Assembly: GCA_038065175.1 (NCBI GenBank)
Contig: JBBTRN010000018.1
Span: 1 to 47,978, forward strand
Direction of reading: 5' to 3'
Length of the DNA stretch: 47,978 bases
Origin: JBBTRN01 sp038065175
GTDB taxonomy: Bacteria; Patescibacteriota; Doudnabacteria; UBA920
The position numbers and the translations under genes were made by a program. This document shows, piece by piece, positions 29,328-37,553 of this stretch (position 1 is the first letter of the stretch; every line of letters starts with the position of its first letter). Below the pieces are notes generated by a model. The model had not been told where the DNA came from, ran no database searches, and saw nothing but the letters and a program-made list of their open reading frames with translations.

Positions 29328-30146
29328 ATGGATTATAAAATAGCTGAAAAACTTAATAACCTAGGACTCCAACCCAATGAATCTAAAATTTATTTGGCTT
29401 TATTGGAATTGGGTAAAGGAACAGTGACTCAAATAAGCCAGGCGGCGCAGTTAAACCGTACAACGGGCTATGATGTTCTAGAAAGACTGGCCCTGTATGG
29501 ACTGGCAAGCCGAGCGGGCAGTGGCATAAACAAAAAAATGTACGCGGCCGAACCTCCAATTAGGCTTAAACAATATCTGGAAAATAAAAAAACCCAAGCT
29601 GAACAGCGATTGGCTAGGGCAGATGAAACTCTTTCCGATCTATTAGGGATTTACAAAAAAGACAATAAACCGGTCATTAAATTTTTTGAAGGCAAAGAAG
29701 GTATTAAAAATATTTATTGGCATACGCTGGAAAGCAAAAGTCCGATTTATTCCATTTTGGATTTAAGTATATACCTGCCTGACTACGACCAATTCGGTAA
29801 AGAATATATTAGGGAGCGTAGCCAAAGAGGGATAAAAGAAAAAGCTTTGGTAATAAAAAATCAGACAGCCATAGACTACTACGAAGCCGTTTACAAACAT
29901 AACAAACATTTCCAAAAGTTTACTGAATACCGCTGGCTAAATAAGCAATTCCCCTTCATCCCGGCCGCGGAAGTTAATATATATGATGATACGGTTATGG
30001 GTGTACTGGCCAAATCCGGCGAAAACGCGGCGTTTGAAATTATTAACCCTTCCTTTGCCAATTCTTTAAAAATGATTTTTGAACTTGCTTGGGACAGCAC
30101 CGGCAATAAAATAATTCCGTTATCGTCTTTGCGAGTACTACAATAA
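29328..30146 (+). CDS. TrmB-family transcriptional regulator (3)
   Basis: The 272-residue protein has the TrmB winged helix (LNNLGLQPNESKIYLALLELGKGTVTQISQAAQLNRTTGYDVLERLALYGLA), a coiled linker (LENKKTQAEQRLARADETL) and a C-terminal domain with FFEGKEGIKNIYWHTL and VNIYDDTVMGVLAKSGENAAFEI, clearly paralogous to the protein at 15517. ATG 29328 is preferred because an earlier ATG (29316) lies inside a CCGG..CCGGAATGAC repeat (29296-29320). It is divergent from the 28520 gene and followed by an aldo/keto reductase across a perfect 40-base palindrome. Confidence 0.85.
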   Translation: MDYKIAEKLNNLGLQPNESKIYLALLELGKGTVTQISQAAQLNRTTGYDVLERLALYGLASRAGSGINKKMYAAEPPIRLKQYLENKKTQAEQRLARADETLSDLLGIYKKDNKPVIKFFEGKEGIKNIYWHTLESKSPIYSILDLSIYLPDYDQFGKEYIRERSQRGIKEKALVIKNQTAIDYYEAVYKHNKHFQKFTEYRWLNKQFPFIPAAEVNIYDDTVMGVLAKSGENAAFEIINPSFANSLKMIFELAWDSTGNKIIPLSSLRVLQ

Positions 30147-30173
30147 TTCACGATCGTGAATTATTGTAGTACT
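30134..30173. repeat. Perfect 40-base palindrome at the end of TrmB 3
   Basis: The 18-base arms starting AGTACTACAATAATTCAC (30134-30151) are exactly inverted around a central GATC. It contains the TrmB stop codon (30144-30146) and ends 7 bases before the AKR start codon. It may be a terminator, an operator for the AKR gene, or the footprint of a mobile palindrome. Confidence 0.95.
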
Positions 30174-30180
30174 AAATTTT

Positions 30181-31053
30181 ATGACCATACCAACAAAAAA
30201 ACTAAACAACGGATTTGAAATGCCGGTGTTTGGTTTGGGGACATCGGGAATGGGGAATAATGTGCCCTTAATTAGTCTGTTCAAAGATTCTTCCAAGGAT
30301 GTTAATGCAATCAAAACCGCCATTGACTTAGGCATTACTCACATTGACACCGCGGAAATTTACGCTAATGGTGAGGCGGAAAAACTAGTGGGAAAGGCCA
30401 TAAAAGATTCCGAGAGAGAAAGGTTGTTTGTAGTTTCCAAAGCTTATCTTTGGCATTTAACTTACAGTAAGATTAAAAAGGCTGTGCTAGGGAGCCTAAA
30501 AAGATTAGGTACAAATTATTTAGACCTTTATTTAATGCACCGCTATCCGGGAGATGACAAATTACAAGAATGCGTTAAAGCAATGGATGAATTAATAGAA
30601 GAAGGTTTAATAAAACATTTTGGCGTTAGCAACTTTAACTTACAGCATACGAAAGACACTATGTTGTTAAGTAAACATCCCCTCAGAGCAAACCAAGTCC
30701 ATTACAATTTAATTTTTCGGGAACCCGAAACAACCGGACTTTTGGAATACTGCCAACGGAACAATATAATGTTAATTGCCTGGCGACCGGTAGAGAAAGG
30801 CGAGTTGGCAAATCCAAAAACAGAAATTTTAAGTGCTCTGGGTGTGAAATATCAAAAAAGTCCGGCACAAATCGCTATTAATTGGCTCATCTCTCAACCA
30901 AATGTCGTCACGCTTTCTAAAACCAGCAATATTACTCACCTTAAGGACAATTTAGGCGCTGTTGGCTGGCAGATGGGACAAGCCGACATTGAATTCTTGA
31001 GAAAAAATTTTCCCTCCAAGCAAAAAATATCTAACAGGCTTCCGTTGGAATAA
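30181..31053 (+). CDS. Aldo/keto reductase
   Basis: The 290-residue (beta/alpha)8 NADPH oxidoreductase has the catalytic tetrad: Asp in HIDTAEIY, Tyr in IYANGEAE, Lys in VVSKAYLW and His in YLMHRYPGD. It also has GVSNFNLQ, the cofactor-loop area VTLSKTSNITHLKDN and GVKYQKSPAQIAINWL. It reduces aldehydes or ketones; the substrate is unknown. It is downstream of a TrmB regulator on the same strand and may be its target. A bidirectional terminator follows. Confidence 0.92.
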   Translation: MTIPTKKLNNGFEMPVFGLGTSGMGNNVPLISLFKDSSKDVNAIKTAIDLGITHIDTAEIYANGEAEKLVGKAIKDSERERLFVVSKAYLWHLTYSKIKKAVLGSLKRLGTNYLDLYLMHRYPGDDKLQECVKAMDELIEEGLIKHFGVSNFNLQHTKDTMLLSKHPLRANQVHYNLIFREPETTGLLEYCQRNNIMLIAWRPVEKGELANPKTEILSALGVKYQKSPAQIAINWLISQPNVVTLSKTSNITHLKDNLGAVGWQMGQADIEFLRKNFPSKQKISNRLPLE

Positions 31054-31056
31054 TTT

Positions 31057-31082
31057 AAAATCCCGAATTAACCCGGGATTTT
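31057..31082. terminator. Bidirectional terminator between AKR and khpB
   Basis: AAAATCCCG (31057-31065) pairs with CGGGATTTT (31074-31082), with an 8-base loop and A/T-rich flanks on both sides. Confidence 0.9.
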
Positions 31083-31084
31083 AT

Positions 31085-31555
31085 TTATCTTTTTAGCCGT
31101 ATAACCACTTTTCGGTAAGGCTCGCGGTCTATGCTCACGCTTTCGGCTTCTGGAAAATTTTCCTGGACATAAGCGTGTACGAGCCGGCGCTCAAAGTTAG
31201 GCATGGGTTCTAAAGCCACGGCTCGGCCGGTTTTTTTTATGTGCTCCACGGCAGCGCGCGCGGTTTCCTTTAAAAACCATTCGCGCTTCATTTTATAATC
31301 ATCCACATCCAGGATAAACCAAAACGGCTCCTTTAAGGCATTTTGAGCTATCTGCCCTAATACAATCTGCAAGGCCTGTAAATGCGCCCCCTGCCGGCCA
31401 ATTAATAAGTAGGAGTCGGCACCGGCAAAAATATTAAACACCAAGCCTTTGGTAATACTTTCCTCGTACGACACCTCCGCGTTTGAAAAACCCATTTTTA
31501 CTAGGGTTTCTTTAACAAGGTTAAGAACAATTTCTATTTTGGAATAATCGGTCAT
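31085..31555 (-). CDS. khpB: KhpB/Jag RNA-binding protein (KH and R3H domains)
   Basis: The 156-residue protein has an N-terminal Jag-like segment (VLNLVKETLVKMGFSNAEVSYEE), a type II KH domain with LLIGRQGAHLQALQIVLGQI at about 55-75, and a C-terminal R3H domain (EPMPNFERRLVHAYVQENFPEAESVSIDREPYRKVVI). It is an RNA chaperone linked to cell elongation in Gram-positives. It sits in the conserved rpmH-rnpA-yidD-yidC-khpB order at the replication origin. The yidC gene ends 60 bases upstream across an inverted repeat. Confidence 0.93.
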   Translation of the reverse strand: MTDYSKIEIVLNLVKETLVKMGFSNAEVSYEESITKGLVFNIFAGADSYLLIGRQGAHLQALQIVLGQIAQNALKEPFWFILDVDDYKMKREWFLKETARAAVEHIKKTGRAVALEPMPNFERRLVHAYVQENFPEAESVSIDREPYRKVVIRLKR

Positions 31556-31559
31556 GTTC

Positions 31560-31626
31560 TAGTGATTAGTGCTAAGTGACTAGTGACTAGAAAAATCTAA
31601 TCACTAAACACTAATCACTGACCACT
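31560..31626. repeat. Imperfect inverted repeat between yidC and khpB
   Basis: The left arm (31560-31590) and right arm (31597-31626) consist of repeated TAGTGATTAGTG/CACTAATCACT words with a 6-base loop. The right arm overlaps the yidC stop codon (31615-31617). Confidence 0.75.
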
Positions 31627-32325
31627 TGCCTGCGCTCGCTGGCGGTTAATAATATACTGCTGGCCTATGCCAAAAAGGGTGGTTACCACCCAATAAAGAG
31701 GCAAGCCCGCGGGAAAATTCCAGGCGATTACCACGCTTACAACCGGCAGCATATACGTCATTTGCATAGACATAATTTTCTGCGTTGAGTCTGTCGGGCC
31801 GCTACCGCCTTTCGGCGCCATTAATTTAGACTGCCAAAACTGGGTTAAGCCTGCCAATACGGCCAGGACATGGCTGGGTTTGGACAAATCTAATAAACCC
31901 AGGAACATTGGACTTAAATGCTCCGGGCGCTTAATAAAACTATAAAGCCCGGTTAGTTCCCCGGTTAAAGCCTGGGTAAAAACAAAATACAAAGAAATTA
32001 AAATTGGCAGCTGGATGAGTAAAGGCAGGCAGGAAGAAAAAGGATTTACTTTATGCTCTTTGTACAAGTCCATCATTGCTTTTGCCTGCGCCTGCTGGTC
32101 ATTTTTATATTTCTCCCTAATCTCGTTCATCTTCGGCTGTATGGCCGTCATGGCCGCCTGGCTCTTGAGGGATTTGTGGAAAGAGGGGGCGAGGGCCAAG
32201 CGGATAAGCATGGTTAAAAGGATTATAACCACGCCAATATCCGGGATAATGTTATAGAACAAAATTAAAACATTCAACAACACCGGCACTAAAATAAAAT
32301 TTTTGGAAAAAGGATTTAGGATCAT
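31615..32325 (-). CDS. yidC: Membrane protein insertase YidC/Oxa1
   Basis: The 236-residue Oxa1-family insertase has about five hydrophobic segments (e.g. FILVPVLLNVLILFYNII, IQLPILISLYFVFTQAL, MTYMLPVVSVVIAWNFPAGLPLYWVVTTLFG) with the usual cytoplasmic helical hairpin (QPKMNEIREKYKNDQQAQAKAMMDLYKEHK) and a basic tail. It is the short Gram-positive-type form without the proteobacterial periplasmic domain. It inserts membrane proteins alone or with SecYEG. It is in the origin-proximal operon with yidD and rnpA. Confidence 0.95.
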   Translation of the reverse strand: MILNPFSKNFILVPVLLNVLILFYNIIPDIGVVIILLTMLIRLALAPSFHKSLKSQAAMTAIQPKMNEIREKYKNDQQAQAKAMMDLYKEHKVNPFSSCLPLLIQLPILISLYFVFTQALTGELTGLYSFIKRPEHLSPMFLGLLDLSKPSHVLAVLAGLTQFWQSKLMAPKGGSGPTDSTQKIMSMQMTYMLPVVSVVIAWNFPAGLPLYWVVTTLFGIGQQYIINRQRAQASGQ

Positions 32326-32358
32326 AAATAAATAACTGTTTTTTCTCCCAAAGACTCT

Positions 32359-32613
32359 TTAGTCACTTTGGGCCACATCAATCGAAGGTTCAACCCAAGG
32401 ATTACATCTTAATATTCTTTTTAACCCCAACCGCAAACCGCGCAGCACGCCAAAACTTGCCACCGCGTTTTTTGTATACTCGCTGCAAGAAGGATAGTGT
32501 CGGCAAAACCCGTAAGGGTAATTTGCCCTAAACACCCCATGGTCAGGGGAAATTGTAATTTGATAAAAAGCTATTAACTTAATAATTATTTTTTTTGCGT
32601 GAAAATTATTCAT
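32359..32613 (-). CDS. yidD: YidD membrane protein insertion efficiency factor
   Basis: The 84-residue protein reads IKLIAFYQITISPDHGVF..CRHYPSCSEYTKNAVASFGVLRGLRLGLKRILRCNPW. This is the classic YidD signature with CRxxPSCSxY and the C-terminal RCNPW. It is an amphipathic, inner-face membrane-associated helper of YidC. It overlaps rnpA by 8 bases (ATGAATAA), so translation is coupled. Confidence 0.95.
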   Translation of the reverse strand: MNNFHAKKIIIKLIAFYQITISPDHGVFRANYPYGFCRHYPSCSEYTKNAVASFGVLRGLRLGLKRILRCNPWVEPSIDVAQSD

Positions 32614-32947
32614 GCTTATAAAGACCGGCTGTTATTAACAATTTTTTTAAGCTTAGTACCATGTACTTTTCCTGCTCCATCGCCACCTTAGGCTTTAATA
32701 CCAAAATATAATCCCCGGACGCGAGATTTGTCATATTCAATCTTACAAATTCCCTTATTATCCGCTTTAAGCGGTTTCTTTTGACAGCCCTTTTAGAAAC
32801 CTTGGTGGAAACTACAGCCGTAAACCTTAAGGAGCCTCCCGAATTTAAAAATTTCAAATTAAAAAAGGGGCTAAAAAAACTCCGCCCCCGCGCAAACACC
32901 TTTTTAATATCCCGGTCTTTGGCGAGACGGTTTTTTTTATTAAGCAT
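32606..32947 (-). CDS. rnpA: Ribonuclease P protein component
   Basis: The 113-residue basic protein has MLNKKNRLAKDRDIKKVFARGRSFFSPFF and the signature KVSKRAVKRNRLKRIIREFVR (RNR motif region) at about 63-83. It binds RNase P RNA for tRNA 5' maturation. ATG 32947 gives the normal family length; an upstream in-frame ATG would add 16 unconserved residues. It lies 76 bases downstream of rpmH, the usual arrangement. Confidence 0.93.
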   Translation of the reverse strand: MLNKKNRLAKDRDIKKVFARGRSFFSPFFNLKFLNSGGSLRFTAVVSTKVSKRAVKRNRLKRIIREFVRLNMTNLASGDYILVLKPKVAMEQEKYMVLSLKKLLITAGLYKHE

Positions 32948-33023
32948 AAATTTAACAAAATCTGGAATCAACAAGGCTGGCTTGTACCGGTTCAACCATT
33001 ATTTCGTTTTCCGGTTTAGGAGT

Positions 33024-33158
33024 TTAGACTGTGAGTTTCTTGCGCCCCTTTTGCCTGCGTCTTCCCAAAACTGCGCGCCCCGTCCTGGTTTGCATGCGTT
33101 TAAAAAATCCATGGCGGGTTTTTCGTTTTTTTACTTTTGGCTGATATGTTCTTTTCAT
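33024..33158 (-). CDS. rpmH: Ribosomal protein L34
   Basis: The 44-residue protein begins MKRTYQPKVKKRKTRHGFF and continues KRMQTRTGRAVLGRRRQKGRKKLTV, a full-length bL34. It is easily missed because of its size, but sequence and position upstream of rnpA are decisive. The ATG (33158) immediately follows the terminus CTAACAGG of a 12-bp inverted-repeat element (33158-33272), so its leader consists of that element. Confidence 0.97.
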   Translation of the reverse strand: MKRTYQPKVKKRKTRHGFFKRMQTRTGRAVLGRRRQKGRKKLTV

Positions 33159-33272
33159 CCTGTTAGAAATTAAAATAATTATTGATAAAAATTGTGTATG
33201 CGTTCCTTAATCCCTTTTTACCCTTTAAAACAAACAGTGGGAATATGATCCAAAATTTGCTTTCTAACGGGA
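33158..33272. repeat. Empty CCCGTTAGA-type inverted-repeat element in the rpmH leader
   Basis: TCCTGTTAGAAA (33158-33169) and TTTCTAACGGGA (33261-33272) are inverted repeats with one G-U-type mismatch. They share their core with the GIY-YIG element at 23368-23643. The 91 bases inside carry no ORF. Confidence 0.6.
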
Positions 33273-33540
33273 TTCATACCGGCTAATTATAATAAAAAAA
33301 CTGGCCGGGGTCAACCCTGCTAATAATTTTTTATTTGGCCACACCTTTTCCACATTTAATCAACAAGGCTAACCAAACTCCTTTTAATCATGGGTACTTA
33401 TACCTAGTTTACATGTTGATAACCCCTCTGGTAGAATACCTCCACTGATACACAGATGGTTGCTAATGGCGCTAATTTTCTGTTGAGGATGCCAGGGTAT
33501 TATTTGTGTTATTGATGTTTAATTAATGCATCTGTGGCCT
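33273..33540 (+). promoter_or_regulatory. Probable oriC half and dnaA promoter region
   Basis: This AT-rich spacer upstream of dnaA lies where minus-strand rpmH diverges from plus-strand dnaA. It holds TTTTCCACA (33346-33354) and TGATACACA (about 33449-33457), near matches to the DnaA box. It also has a promoter TTTACA (33408-33413), an 18-base spacer and TAGAAT (33432-33437). AT-rich repeats (TTATTTGTGTTATTGATG) precede the gene. Origin assignment is by position and box-like motifs. Confidence 0.5.
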
Positions 33541-34899
33541 ATGAATAACCAACAACTCTGGCAAGCCATACTTGGAAGCCTGGAAGTTTCATTGAGCAAA
33601 GCCAATTTTAATACTTGGTTTAAAAATACGAGCATTGTTGAAAGAGGTGCTAATTTTATAGTACTTAATGTGCCCAGTGCATTTAACCGGGACTGGATAG
33701 CAAACAAGTACCACCAGGAAATGCTTAAAAGCCTAAAAACGCTCACCCCCGAAATCCGCGAAATAAAGTATCGGATAGGGGGCTCAAAAGACCCACAAAC
33801 CCCACCATCCCAACCCTACACCAACCGTGAAATAAAAAGCTTGGAAAATTCCAGGTCTAAGACCTCCCCAAGCAACCACACCTCAACCCTAAACCCCAAG
33901 TATGTTTTTGAAACTTTCATTGTGGGTAAAAATAACGAGCTAGCTCATGCCGCGGCCTCCGCAGTGGTCAAAAGCCCTGGAGGACAATACAACCCCTTGT
34001 TTATTTACGGCGGGGTTGGTCTGGGAAAAACCCATCTTATGCAGGCGGTTGGACACAAAATTTTAAACTCCTTAGGCACAAACAAATTATTGTATGTTAC
34101 CTGTGAGAAGTTCACCAACGACTACATTGAATCCCTTAGGGAAAAACGAATGGATGATTTTAAAAAAAACTACCGCGACTTGGGTGCGCTCCTGGTTGAC
34201 GATATCCAATTTTTAGCCGGCAAAGAAAGTACCCAGGAAGAATTCTTCCACACCTTTAACGAGTTAAGGGATAAGGGAAGGCAGATAATTATCACCTCTG
34301 ACCGCCCACCAAAGGAAATACCCGCAATTGAGCAAAGGCTTATTTCCAGGTTCGAAGGCGGAATGGTTGCCGATATCCAAGCCCCAGATTTAGAAACCAG
34401 AATGGCGATTCTAAAAAATAAAATGGAGAAGCGCCCCTCTCAAATTTCCGAAGAGATACTTTTTTACATTGCGGAAAATATACAAAGTAATGTAAGGGAG
34501 CTTGAGGGTGCCCTAAACCGACTTGTTGTTTACCAACAAATGGAAAACAAAGGTTTGGTGCTCGAACAGGCAAAAAACATCTTAACCAGCCTTATTTCCT
34601 CAAAAAAACGGATGGTGTCGCCAAAAAAAATCGCCGATGTGGTTGCGGAATTTTACAATATCCAATTCGAGGATCTAATAAAACAATCGAGGAAAAAAGA
34701 GTTTGTAAAACCCAGGCAGATTGCAATGTATTTGATACGAAAAGAGTTGGAAAATTCATTTCCTTCAATTGGGGATTTTTTCGGGGGCCGGGACCACACT
34801 ACTGTAATGCACGCGGTTGATAAAATCAATAGTATGGTTTCAAACAAAATACAATTCAAACAAGAGGTTGATTTAATCCTTAATAAGTTGTTAATATAA
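33541..34899 (+). CDS. dnaA: Chromosomal replication initiator DnaA
   Basis: The 452-residue protein has domain I (LWQAILGSLEVSLSKANFNTWF) and a polar linker (about 90-120). The AAA+ core carries Walker A GGVGLGKTHLMQAVGH, Walker B LLVDDIQFL and ISRFEGG. Domain IV ends with VKPRQIAMYLIRKEL..GDFFGGRDHTTVMHAV, the DnaA-box-binding signature. It initiates replication at the adjacent origin. ATG 33541 is preferred over one 15 bases upstream because domain I starts there. Confidence 0.96.
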   Translation: MNNQQLWQAILGSLEVSLSKANFNTWFKNTSIVERGANFIVLNVPSAFNRDWIANKYHQEMLKSLKTLTPEIREIKYRIGGSKDPQTPPSQPYTNREIKSLENSRSKTSPSNHTSTLNPKYVFETFIVGKNNELAHAAASAVVKSPGGQYNPLFIYGGVGLGKTHLMQAVGHKILNSLGTNKLLYVTCEKFTNDYIESLREKRMDDFKKNYRDLGALLVDDIQFLAGKESTQEEFFHTFNELRDKGRQIIITSDRPPKEIPAIEQRLISRFEGGMVADIQAPDLETRMAILKNKMEKRPSQISEEILFYIAENIQSNVRELEGALNRLVVYQQMENKGLVLEQAKNILTSLISSKKRMVSPKKIADVVAEFYNIQFEDLIKQSRKKEFVKPRQIAMYLIRKELENSFPSIGDFFGGRDHTTVMHAVDKINSMVSNKIQFKQEVDLILNKLLI

Positions 34900-34973
34900 T
34901 AGGGATGGTTGTAAGACAAAAATCTGGTAACTCAAAAGGGGTTTTACCGCCAACAAAATATCCCCTGCGGTGG

Positions 34974-34982
34974 TGTGTATAA
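34974..34982 (-). promoter_or_regulatory. DnaA box between dnaA and dnaN
   Basis: TGTGTATAA is the complement of TTATACACA, a perfect match to TTATNCACA. The 183-base dnaA-dnaN spacer is otherwise AT-rich with a TTGACA at about 35026-35031 and may form part of a bipartite origin. Confidence 0.55.
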
Positions 34983-35082
34983 AACCCACCCAAAACCCCA
35001 CCAACCACTGATTATTTTGTAGATATTGACATTCCCACACCCCTTATTATTACTTTGTTTTAAATACTTATATTATACTATT

Positions 35083-36165
35083 ATGAAAATAATATGCACC
35101 CAAGAAAATTTACACTCCGGTCTGGGTATTGCTGTAAAAATAATTTCAGCAAACAATACCCTCCCAATCCTTAATAATATTTTACTCAAAACCGAAAATG
35201 GACAATTAAAAATTTCTTCAACCAACCTTGAGGTGGCAATTAATACAAAGATTAGATGTAAAATTGAAGAACAGGGACAAATAACAGTTGGGGGGAAAAC
35301 CCTTAACGAATTAATTAACACCCTGCCGAATGAAAACCTGGAACTATACACTGATAAAAACAATTTGGTAATAAAAACAGAAAGCCAGGAATTTAAAATA
35401 AAAACACTACCCGTGGAAGAATTCCCCCTCATACCAGAAACCCAAAGCAATAACACAACCAGTTTTGAGCAGGAAAAATTAAAGCAGGCAATCAACCAAG
35501 TTGTATTTTCCGCGTCGCAAAACCAAACCCAACCCGAAATTTCAGGAATTTATCTCAGTTTAAAAGGTGGTGAAGCAAGATTTGCGGCAACAGACAGATA
35601 TAGGCTTGCGGAAGCGATTATTCCGGCAGAGGGTTTGGCAGAGGTAATAATCCCGCAAAAAACAACATTGGAAGTTGCCAGAATTTTGTCTTTAAGACCG
35701 GAAAAAGTAGAGGTTGGGTTTTCGGAGAACCAAATATTTTTCACAATAGGACAGACCGATGTTATTAGCAGGCTTGTGGATGGGCAATATCCGGATTATA
35801 AAAACATTATCCCGGATAATTTTAATTCCACAATGGTGGTGGAAAAAAATAAACTACAAAATGCTTTAAAAGCCAATGCGCTGTTTTCCCAAAATTCCAG
35901 CAGTGTGAGAATGGCTTTCGCGGGGGGCAAATTGACGATCTCTTCGGAGTCAGAGGGATTGGGGAGCGGGATTGTTGATATCCAGGCAAAAGTCGAAGGG
36001 GAAGAAGGGAGTTTGTTGTTAAATTTTAAGTACGTTTTGGATTTTTTGGCACAACTACAAGGGGGCTCTGTGGTTATTAAAGTTGTAAACGACACCTCGC
36101 CGGCAGTGTTTGTCCCGGAAGGGCGAAGCGATTATTTGTATTTAGTTATGCCGATTAAGATTTAA
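35083..36165 (+). CDS. dnaN: DNA polymerase III beta clamp
   Basis: A 360-residue three-domain sliding clamp: KIICTQENLHSGLGIAVKIISANNTLPILNNILLKTENGQLKISSTNLE opens domain 1, GIYLSLKGGEARFAATDRYRLAEAII is in domain 2, and the C-terminus YLVMPIKI is the conserved VMPI(R/K) tail. It tethers polymerase III to DNA. ATG 35083 is chosen for the family start; an earlier in-frame start would add unrelated residues. It is the second gene of the dnaA-dnaN-recF order. Confidence 0.96.
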   Translation: MKIICTQENLHSGLGIAVKIISANNTLPILNNILLKTENGQLKISSTNLEVAINTKIRCKIEEQGQITVGGKTLNELINTLPNENLELYTDKNNLVIKTESQEFKIKTLPVEEFPLIPETQSNNTTSFEQEKLKQAINQVVFSASQNQTQPEISGIYLSLKGGEARFAATDRYRLAEAIIPAEGLAEVIIPQKTTLEVARILSLRPEKVEVGFSENQIFFTIGQTDVISRLVDGQYPDYKNIIPDNFNSTMVVEKNKLQNALKANALFSQNSSSVRMAFAGGKLTISSESEGLGSGIVDIQAKVEGEEGSLLLNFKYVLDFLAQLQGGSVVIKVVNDTSPAVFVPEGRSDYLYLVMPIKI

Positions 36166-36248
36166 TGGTTAGTGAGGGCCGGTTTTAAGTCAAGATAAAG
36201 CTGGTAGTTTTCATGCCGCTGCAACCCGAGGGTTTTTCAGTTCTGCGT

Positions 36249-37346
36249 ATGCGTATAAAAAACATTAAAATTAAAAATTTTAGAAATTACCCGGATTTGG
36301 ATTTGGAAATTACGGGTGATGTGGTGGTATTAACCGGGCCTAATGCTGTGGGGAAAACTAATCTTTTGGAATCCGTTTATTTTGCTTCGCTTTTTAAATC
36401 TTTTCGCGATGATACGGAATTCATATTTTTGAAGGACTCGAATCGGTTGGAGCTGTCCGTTGATATTGAAAAAGAGGGGAGCTCCCATGCCCTGGAAATA
36501 TTTTTAGAGAGAAGGGATAAGGTGTATGCCAATTTTCGCATAGACGGGGTAAAAAAGAAAAGGAAGGAAGCGCAGGGCTATGTGAGTGTTGTGGTTTTTG
36601 ATCCTACAGACGTGGAGATGTTCAGCCGCCCGCCGGAAGCGAGGCGGAAATATTTAAACATGGTGCTGTGCCAAAAAAGCCCTGCGTACCTGGAAATTTT
36701 GGGGGATTATAAAAAAGTCTTGTTCCAAAAGACCAAATTGCTTTTGGCAGTGAAACAGGGTTTGGGGTCGGGCGAGGACTTGGCCGCCTGGAATCAACAG
36801 CTTGTGGATTTGGGGAGCGAGATAGTTTTAGAGAGGCGAAAGTTTATTAATTTTCTGAATAATAATATTTCTGAAGTTTACACTACCATTTCCGGGTTTC
36901 ACCGGCCGGTGGAAGTCTGGTACGACGGATTTGAGGGCGAGGACAAAGAGGATTTAGGCGCACAGTTTTTTAGCAGGCTGGAAGCGCTAAAAAATAAAGA
37001 AGGGCTTTTGGCTTCCTGTTTAGTAGGCCCCCACAGGGACGATTTTTCCTTAAAAAGCGAAGGGCTTTTTTTGCCCCCATTTTCCTCCAGGGGGGAACTA
37101 AGAAGCCAGGTGCTGGCATTAAAAATTTTGGAGCTCGAGTATTTAAGCAAGGGGGAAGAAAAACCAATACTGCTTTTAGACGACGTGCTTTCGGAGTTGG
37201 ATGACACAAGACGCGAATATTTACTTAAGTTTTTGCAGGGGAAATTCCAGACATTTATTACCACCACCATGGCGTTGGATATGCCGGCCCAGCATATAAG
37301 TTTGTCGCCAGCCGAGGAAGTGGAGGAGGTCGGCCAAGCCCAATAG
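36249..37346 (+). CDS. recF: RecF recombination mediator
   Basis: The 365-residue SMC-like ATPase has an N-terminal MRIKNIKIKNFRNYPDLDLEI, Walker A GPNAVGKTNLLES, the FDPTDVEMFSRPPEARRKYLN region, a signature-like segment (FSSRGELRSQVLALKILELE) and Walker B LLLDDVLSELDDTRREYLL. It loads RecA at gaps with RecOR. ATG 36249 aligns with the family N-terminus; a start 36 bases upstream is possible. It is followed directly by a degenerate MITE and the DciA-like gene. Confidence 0.94.
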   Translation: MRIKNIKIKNFRNYPDLDLEITGDVVVLTGPNAVGKTNLLESVYFASLFKSFRDDTEFIFLKDSNRLELSVDIEKEGSSHALEIFLERRDKVYANFRIDGVKKKRKEAQGYVSVVVFDPTDVEMFSRPPEARRKYLNMVLCQKSPAYLEILGDYKKVLFQKTKLLLAVKQGLGSGEDLAAWNQQLVDLGSEIVLERRKFINFLNNNISEVYTTISGFHRPVEVWYDGFEGEDKEDLGAQFFSRLEALKNKEGLLASCLVGPHRDDFSLKSEGLFLPPFSSRGELRSQVLALKILELEYLSKGEEKPILLLDDVLSELDDTRREYLLKFLQGKFQTFITTTMALDMPAQHISLSPAEEVEEVGQAQ

Positions 37347-37353
37347 AAAAAAC

Positions 37354-37547
37354 AAGAACCAATTTTAAAAATCCTTCTTGGCTGTCATGCCTTCGGTAGA
37401 TCTCCCGAAGGGAGACAATTGAAGGTTTTCGGCCATTTGGCCAAAAAAATTTATCCGCTTAACTTTCAGTTAAACATCAAAATTTATTTTGCCCAACCGG
37501 TTCAAAAATCTTCAATTTCGCCTAAAAATTATTTTTCAAACAGGTTC
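37354..37547. mobile_element. Diverged copy of the 13502 MITE between recF and dciA-like gene
   Basis: A region here aligns with the MITE interior: TTTCGGCCATTTGGCCA (about 37428-37444), CCGCTTAACT, then CATCAAAATTTATTTTGCCCA. The right end TTATTTTTCAAACAGGTTC resembles its terminal repeat. The left end (about 37354-37372) is weaker. It fills the recF-dciA spacer; an additional CCTTCGG/CCGAAGG hairpin lies at 37391-37412. Confidence 0.6.
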
Positions 37548-37553
37548 CCAAAT

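Noticed and set aside
32781..33173. Plus-strand frame over rnpA and rpmH
   Set aside because: It is antisense to two certain genes (rnpA and rpmH).
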